Shown here: one piece after another, positions 33,200-38,271 of the stretch
How positions within the stretch are numbered: position 1 is the first letter of the stretch
Layout of the letters: every line of letters starts with the position of its first letter
Assembly: GCA_018334755.1 (NCBI GenBank)
Contig: JAGXLI010000014.1
Location: forward strand, 1 to 38,271
From: Thermoplasmatota archaeon
Lineage (GTDB): Archaea; Thermoplasmatota; Thermoplasmata; Halarchaeoplasmatales; Halarchaeoplasmataceae
Reading direction: 5' to 3'
DNA length: 38,271 nucleotides
The notes under the pieces: model-generated
Told to the model about the DNA's origin: nothing
The model's input: only the letters and a program-made list of their open reading frames with translations
Database searches by the model: none
Translations under genes and position numbers: made by a program

Positions 33200-34081
33200 T
33201 TAGCTTTCTACATCTATCACGGTTCTGGTGGCGTTCTCCGGTTCCTCTGTATCGAAGTTGACAAGGGCCAATTTTTGTCCAGAATGAACTCCGGTGAAGG
33301 ATAAAGTACTTCCTATCTTTTCTCTCCAGTTTCCGGTCATCTCCACCGTTTCATGGACATGGCCGTGGAGGGTTATGAGAGGTTCTTTCTGCTCGATGAA
33401 CCTCTTCACGGCGATGCTGCCCACGTGCACGTCCATCGGTGCGTGATCCACCTTTTTACCGTCGAGATCCGCTCTGTCGAGGTCGGTTTCGTAGGGCGGT
33501 GTGTGAAAGAGGTAAATGGTCTTTTCTGGGGGTGAATTTTTAGACAGCTCTGTTAGGTCGTCTTCTATTGTGGTGTGTTTTTCTTCGTATTTGGAGATCT
33601 CTACGGTCCTTGTACCTTTTTCCGGCGATACTGCCCCAACACCTACAAACCTAGAGACGTCATAGCGCTCCCAATCTTTCAATCGAAAGGGGGTCGGAGG
33701 TACGAAACTGTATCCGCTCACGTGAAGACCGTCGAACGTTTCGGTTTCATCGTGGATGTAGTGGAGAATATCTTCGTCGGCCATCTTTTTCAGTTGTTTT
33801 TCATAGATCCTTGGATCGTCATTACCCATGATTATGTAGATGTTCACCTTCTTATCTAATGAATCTTTTATTTCCTGCAGATGTTTGGATAAAAAATTCT
33901 CTAAGAATTTCTCTGGATCTCGTCCTCTATTCACCCCTGAAGGCAAAATATCCCCTCCGATGAAAACACCGTCTGGTTTCTCCTCTTTGATCTCCTTGAA
34001 CAATCTCTCGTACTTCTTTTTAACTCCGTGAAGATCCGATGTGAACATGCAGTTCAGAGCGGACACCAACCTATAGTTCAA
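33200..34081 (-). CDS. Calcineurin-like metallophosphoesterase
   Basis: A protein of up to 293 residues with the five metal-binding blocks of the family: SDLHG, GGD (VFIGGDILP), GNDD, FHTPP and GHVHE. Such enzymes hydrolyse phosphomonoesters or phosphodiesters with two metal ions; the substrate is not predictable here. The longest frame begins with TTG at 34081; an ATG 11 codons later (34048) directly before FTSDLHG is an alternative start. It converges on the GAF/PPDK_N/nucleotidyltransferase gene, with two bases between stops, and is divergent from the second glutamate dehydrogenase. Confidence 0.88.
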   Translation of the reverse strand: MNYRLVSALNCMFTSDLHGVKKKYERLFKEIKEEKPDGVFIGGDILPSGVNRGRDPEKFLENFLSKHLQEIKDSLDKKVNIYIIMGNDDPRIYEKQLKKMADEDILHYIHDETETFDGLHVSGYSFVPPTPFRLKDWERYDVSRFVGVGAVSPEKGTRTVEISKYEEKHTTIEDDLTELSKNSPPEKTIYLFHTPPYETDLDRADLDGKKVDHAPMDVHVGSIAVKRFIEQKEPLITLHGHVHETVEMTGNWREKIGSTLSFTGVHSGQKLALVNFDTEEPENATRTVIDVES

Positions 34082-34207
34082 ATCATCATGTTTTACTTTT
34101 ACTTTACTGTGTTTTCGAGCAGATTCTCAAACCGTTCTGTATTATCTTTGTATATAATGGGTAAAAAAAAGAAAAAAATATATCACCTCTTGATTCGAAA
34201 TACTTAA

Positions 34208-35602
<1,395 letters not shown>

Positions 35603-35610
35603 AACAAACT

Positions 35611-35638
35611 CTCTTTTTCTTTCTTTTTTCTATTTTTT
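35611..35638 (+). terminator. T-rich terminator after the second glutamate dehydrogenase
   Basis: Three closely spaced runs of five to six T residues, broken by single C or A, start about nine bases after the stop codon. There is no stem-loop. This is the usual form of an archaeal U-tract terminator. Confidence 0.5.
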
Positions 35639-35728
35639 AATCCCTGAAGAACAGAGCGAAGATCAGGCTAAGAGATTACTCCCGCTGATGGGAAATACAT
35701 ATATATTTATGCACATTTGAGTATGGTG

Positions 35729-36481
35729 ATGAATAAAATAGTCGTCATGAGTGGTAAAGGTGGAGTAGGTAAGAGTACGGTCGCTGCGAACTTAGCTTTC
35801 AAGTTCGCTTCTGAAGGAAAAAAAGTCGGTATATTCGATAGTGATTTTCACGGACCTTCTATACCCCAGATGCTGGGTGTTAAGGAGGATATCCTGGGAG
35901 CGAGGGACGAAAAAAACATAGAACCCGTAGAGGTCGATTCCAATCTCAAGGTCGTCTCTATGGAATTTTTACTCCCGGATGATGATTCAGCCGTTATCTG
36001 GCGTGGACCTATGAAGATGAAGGCCATAAAGCAATTTGTAGAGCAGGTCAACTGGGGAGATATAGATTATCTGATCATCGACCTGCCTCCGGGGACCGGA
36101 GATGAACCTCTCAGTATAGCCCAACAGATACCCGAGTTGGACGGGTCGGTGATAGTGACCACCCCTCAGGAGGTCGCGGTTCAGGCCGTCAAAAAGTCCA
36201 TATCGTTCTCAGAGAAACTCGATCTCGGCGTGTTGGGTGTCATCGAAAACATGAGTGGACTTACCTGTCCAAATTGTGGGGAAGAGATAGAAGTCTTCGG
36301 TTCCGGCGGAGGAAAGGAGATGGCTGAAAAGTTAGATGTGCCTTTTTTGGGCGAAATTCCACTAGATCCAGAGATAATGGCCAGCGGGGAAGAAGGAGAA
36401 CCATTTTTCGGTAAAAGCGCGGCTTATTCTGAATCTTTTGAAGATATAGTAGAAAAATTACTAGAAAGATTGGGTGAATGA
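35729..36481 (+). CDS. Mrp/NBP35-family iron-sulfur carrier ATPase
   Basis: A 250-residue P-loop ATPase of the ApbC/Mrp/Nbp35 group, which carries and hands over 4Fe-4S clusters in the cytoplasm. The deviant Walker A is MSGKGGVGKST, followed by DSDFHGPSIPQMLG, the Walker B-like IIDLPPGTGDEPLS and the CPNC motif near residue 190 that binds a bridging cluster. In-frame starts exist at 35717 (TTG), 35723 and 35729; a TATA box at about 35699-35711 places transcription near 35730, favouring the last and a leaderless message. It heads an operon with two NifX-like genes and a ferredoxin-ATPase gene. Confidence 0.92.
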   Translation: MNKIVVMSGKGGVGKSTVAANLAFKFASEGKKVGIFDSDFHGPSIPQMLGVKEDILGARDEKNIEPVEVDSNLKVVSMEFLLPDDDSAVIWRGPMKMKAIKQFVEQVNWGDIDYLIIDLPPGTGDEPLSIAQQIPELDGSVIVTTPQEVAVQAVKKSISFSEKLDLGVLGVIENMSGLTCPNCGEEIEVFGSGGGKEMAEKLDVPFLGEIPLDPEIMASGEEGEPFFGKSAAYSESFEDIVEKLLERLGE

Positions 36482-36482
36482 T

Positions 36483-36851
36483 ATGAAGGTGGCAATCTCT
36501 GCAAGCGGAGAAGGTAAAGAGGCTAGTATAGATGAAAGATTCGGTAGGTGCCCGTATTTTGTGGTAGCGGATACTGAGGAGATGGACTTTAAAACTATAG
36601 AGAACGAACACGCGGACGAATCACACGGTGTCGCTCCTCAAGTTGTCCAGACCTTGTCCGAGATGGACATAAAAGCGGTCATAACCGGGAATATCGGACC
36701 AAATGGCTACGAAACCCTAGAATCGGCTGGGATGAAAGCTTATAGAGGCTCGGGAGAGATCTCGAAAGCGGTGGAAGAGTTGAAGCAAGGAGACCTCGAA
36801 GAGATAGAAAATGAAACCGTAAGAGGTCACCACGGCAAAGGAGGGAGATGA
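36483..36851 (+). CDS. NifX/NifB-C-terminal-like cofactor-binding protein (first)
   Basis: A 122-residue protein of the dinitrogenase iron-molybdenum-cofactor family (NifX, VnfX, C-terminus of NifB). Markers are MKVAISASGE, SIDERFGRCPYFVV, and GNIGPNGYETLESAGMKAYRG. Members bind FeMo-cofactor precursors in nitrogen fixers, but many stand-alone archaeal copies occur without nitrogenase, and their cargo is uncertain. The end is HHGKGGR. GGTGA lies before the ATG, one base after the mrp stop, and the stop overlaps the next gene, so the operon is tightly coupled. Confidence 0.88.
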   Translation: MKVAISASGEGKEASIDERFGRCPYFVVADTEEMDFKTIENEHADESHGVAPQVVQTLSEMDIKAVITGNIGPNGYETLESAGMKAYRGSGEISKAVEELKQGDLEEIENETVRGHHGKGGR

Positions 36852-37216
36852 TGAAGGTAGCTGTGCCCGCTATGGGCGAGTCTGGATACGATGAAAATAT
36901 CAGCGATCATTTCGGTCGATGTAAAACTTTTGCGATATACGATACGGAGGAGGAAGACCTGAGTTTTATCCCCAACAACAGCAAACACATGGGAGGAAAA
37001 GGCAATCCTCCCGAACTCCTGGCTGAAGAAAACATCGATCTCATGCTGTGCGCTAATCTAGGGAGAAAGGCCGTGAGCCTGTTTGAAGAACTGGGGATAG
37101 ATGTCTACTGCGGTGCTGGAGGTACAATAGAGGATGCACTTGATTCTTGGGACGATGATCAACTGAGAGAGGCGTCGGTCTCCGACGCATGTGAAGAGGG
37201 ACGTCACGACCATTGA
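36848..37216 (+). CDS. NifX/NifB-C-terminal-like cofactor-binding protein (second)
   Basis: A 122-residue relative of the preceding protein: MKVAVPAMGESGYDENISDHFGRCKTFAIYD, then CANLGRKAVSLFEELGIDVYCGAGG. It has more cysteines than the first copy (five, including CAN and YCG) and ends with RHDH, which could bind a metal or cluster. Two ATG codons stand in a row; with GGAGGG just upstream, the second (36851) has the better spacing. A 27-base gap leads to the ferredoxin-ATPase gene. Confidence 0.87.
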   Translation: MMKVAVPAMGESGYDENISDHFGRCKTFAIYDTEEEDLSFIPNNSKHMGGKGNPPELLAEENIDLMLCANLGRKAVSLFEELGIDVYCGAGGTIEDALDSWDDDQLREASVSDACEEGRHDH

Positions 37217-37243
37217 TTAGAATTGAGAAAAAGGGGAGTTGTC

Positions 37244-38271
37244 TTGGATATAGCTATAGCGAGTGGAAAAGGAGGGACGGGAAAGACCTTTATCGCGACG
37301 AATCTAGCTAAAACCCTTGCGAAGATGGGGAAGGACGTTGATTACCTGGACTGTGATGTAGAAGAACCCGACGGTCACCTGTTCTTGAAGCCGAAAGTAA
37401 CTGACGAAAAAGAGATCTTACTTGAATCACCGGATGGTGTCGATGAAGAGAGATGTATAAAGTGTGGTAAGTGTGCCGACGCCTGCAAATATAACGCGAT
37501 CGCTGTGGTTAATGAGAACGTACTGTTCTTTCCGGAACTCTGCCATGTATGCGGCGCTTGTTCCCTGGTCTGTCCGAACGATGCGATAATCGAGAGGGAA
37601 AGGAAGATAGGCGATCTGAAAAAAGGTCGGTCTAGCGATGTGAATGTGGCTTATGCTGCTCTTAAAACTGGAGAAGGAGGCATGTCCCCAAGATTAATAC
37701 AGGCAGTGAGGAAAGAAGGAGATGGTGAGATCAACATAATAGACGCCCCTCCGGGGACTGCGTGTCCAGCCGTTGAAAGCATATCGGGAGCCGATATTGT
37801 GGTATTGGTCACTGATCCCACCCCCTTCGGCGTCAACGATCTGAAACTCTCCGTCGATATGTGCCGAGGTTTGGGGATGGAGCCGGTCGTGATAGTCAAT
37901 AGAGCTGAGTACAAAGATGAGAATTTAAAAGAATACTGCGAAAAGGAAGACCTACAGATAATAGGAGAGATCCCTGACGATAGAGAGGTGGCGGAGATTT
38001 ACTCTCGAGGAGATATGGTGGTTGATGAGGTGGAAGACTATAAAGACATTTTCAGGGAACTTGCTGAAGAACTTCAGAAATTAAGTGCAGGTGAAAGAGA
38101 GATAGAACCTACAACAAAGAAGGAGAAGAAGGAGGTCGGATCCGAAGATATCAGGAGAACAGAATCCAAACAGAAAGACTCATCAGCCGGACCTGGTAAC
38201 AAAGAGTTGGTGATAATCAGCGGAAAAGGCGGCACTGGAAAAACTTCACTCATGGGATCGTTCGCTTCCCT
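37244..38271 (+). CDS. MinD-like ATPase with two 4Fe-4S clusters fused to a second MinD-like domain (cut by window end)
   Basis: The frame is open from TTG at 37244 to the window end, giving 342 residues. The start has AGGGGAG five bases upstream and gives MDIAIASGKGGTGKTF, a deviant Walker A at the very N-terminus. A bacterial-ferredoxin insert follows: CIKCGKCADACKYNAI and CHVCGACSLVCPNDAI, eight Cys for two 4Fe-4S clusters. IIDAPPGTACP and LVTDPTPFG complete the first ATPase. After a charged linker (about residues 285-322) a second Walker A, IISGKGGTGKTSLMG, begins in the same frame. In related clusters two such ATPases are usually adjacent genes; here they are joined. A role in iron-sulfur or metal-cofactor handling with Mrp and NifX is inferred from the operon. 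Confidence 0.88.
   Translation, partial: MDIAIASGKGGTGKTFIATNLAKTLAKMGKDVDYLDCDVEEPDGHLFLKPKVTDEKEILLESPDGVDEERCIKCGKCADACKYNAIAVVNENVLFFPELCHVCGACSLVCPNDAIIERERKIGDLKKGRSSDVNVAYAALKTGEGGMSPRLIQAVRKEGDGEINIIDAPPGTACPAVESISGADIVVLVTDPTPFGVNDLKLSVDMCRGLGMEPVVIVNRAEYKDENLKEYCEKEDLQIIGEIPDDREVAEIYSRGDMVVDEVEDYKDIFRELAEELQKLSAGEREIEPTTKKEKKEVGSEDIRRTESKQKDSSAGPGNKELVIISGKGGTGKTSLMGSFAS

Noticed and set aside
36483-37216. Evidence for nitrogen fixation from the NifX-like genes
   Set aside because: No nifH, nifD, nifK or full nifB is in the window, and stand-alone members of this family are common in organisms that do not fix nitrogen.

Overview
The window reads as chromosomal DNA of an anaerobic, probably salt-adapted euryarchaeon. 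The archaeal signs are TATA-type promoters with very short leaders, an intron-bearing tRNA-Trp whose intron carries a box C/D methylation guide, a stand-alone TRAM protein, archaeal-type phosphoglycerate kinase, and two elements resembling the Orc1/Cdc6 origin recognition box. The proteins are rich in Asp and Glu but keep Lys, which suggests moderate 'salt-in' adaptation. A group near the Methanonatronarchaeia or the MSBL1 brine lineages is a guess. No methanogenesis genes, CRISPR array, insertion sequence or phage gene is visible.

Layout. 1-1.45 kb (minus strand): the N-terminal part of a cyanophycin-synthetase-like ATP-grasp ligase, cut by the window edge, behind a 72-aa protein. 1.6-4.2 kb: a zinc alcohol dehydrogenase, a hairpin cluster, tRNA-Trp and an aldo/keto reductase. 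4.3-11.2 kb: two separate TldD/TldE metalloprotease operons flanking phosphoglycerate kinase. 11.2-15.8 kb: a DUF192 protein, an M42 aminopeptidase, GcvT, a divergent dihydrolipoamide-dehydrogenase-like flavoprotein with a His-rich tail, and a small membrane protein. Origin-box-like elements lie at 12.66 and 15.86 kb. 15.9-20.4 kb: tRNA-Gly(CCC), a 979-aa Mrr-like/TPR/coiled-coil protein, a PfkB kinase and a TRAM protein. 20.4-24.4 kb (minus strand): a corrinoid salvage cluster, cobA-btuF-btuC-btuD. 24.5-35.6 kb: a regulator with duplicated HTH and effector-like halves, an archaeal-type glutamate dehydrogenase, two giant kinase-like proteins (receiver-receiver-PPDK_N and GAF-PPDK_N-nucleotidyltransferase), a metallophosphoesterase, and a second glutamate dehydrogenase of bacterial type. 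35.7 kb to the end: an Mrp/NBP35 ATPase, two NifX-like proteins, and a ferredoxin-MinD ATPase fused in frame to a second P-loop domain, cut by the window edge.

How the genes fit together. Nitrogen handling recurs: two classes of glutamate dehydrogenase, a possible polymer-forming amino acid ligase, a peptidase, and glycine-cleavage parts. The strongest candidate for an undescribed system is 24.5-33.2 kb. There a putative regulator, repeated operator-like sites, glutamate dehydrogenase and two PPDK_N-domain proteins lie in line. The two big proteins carry signalling domains but lack the phosphohistidine and PEP domains of a true PEP synthase. Nucleotide-level surprises are the tRNA-Trp guide intron, whose two guides fit positions 34 and 39, and the two origin-box-like elements.
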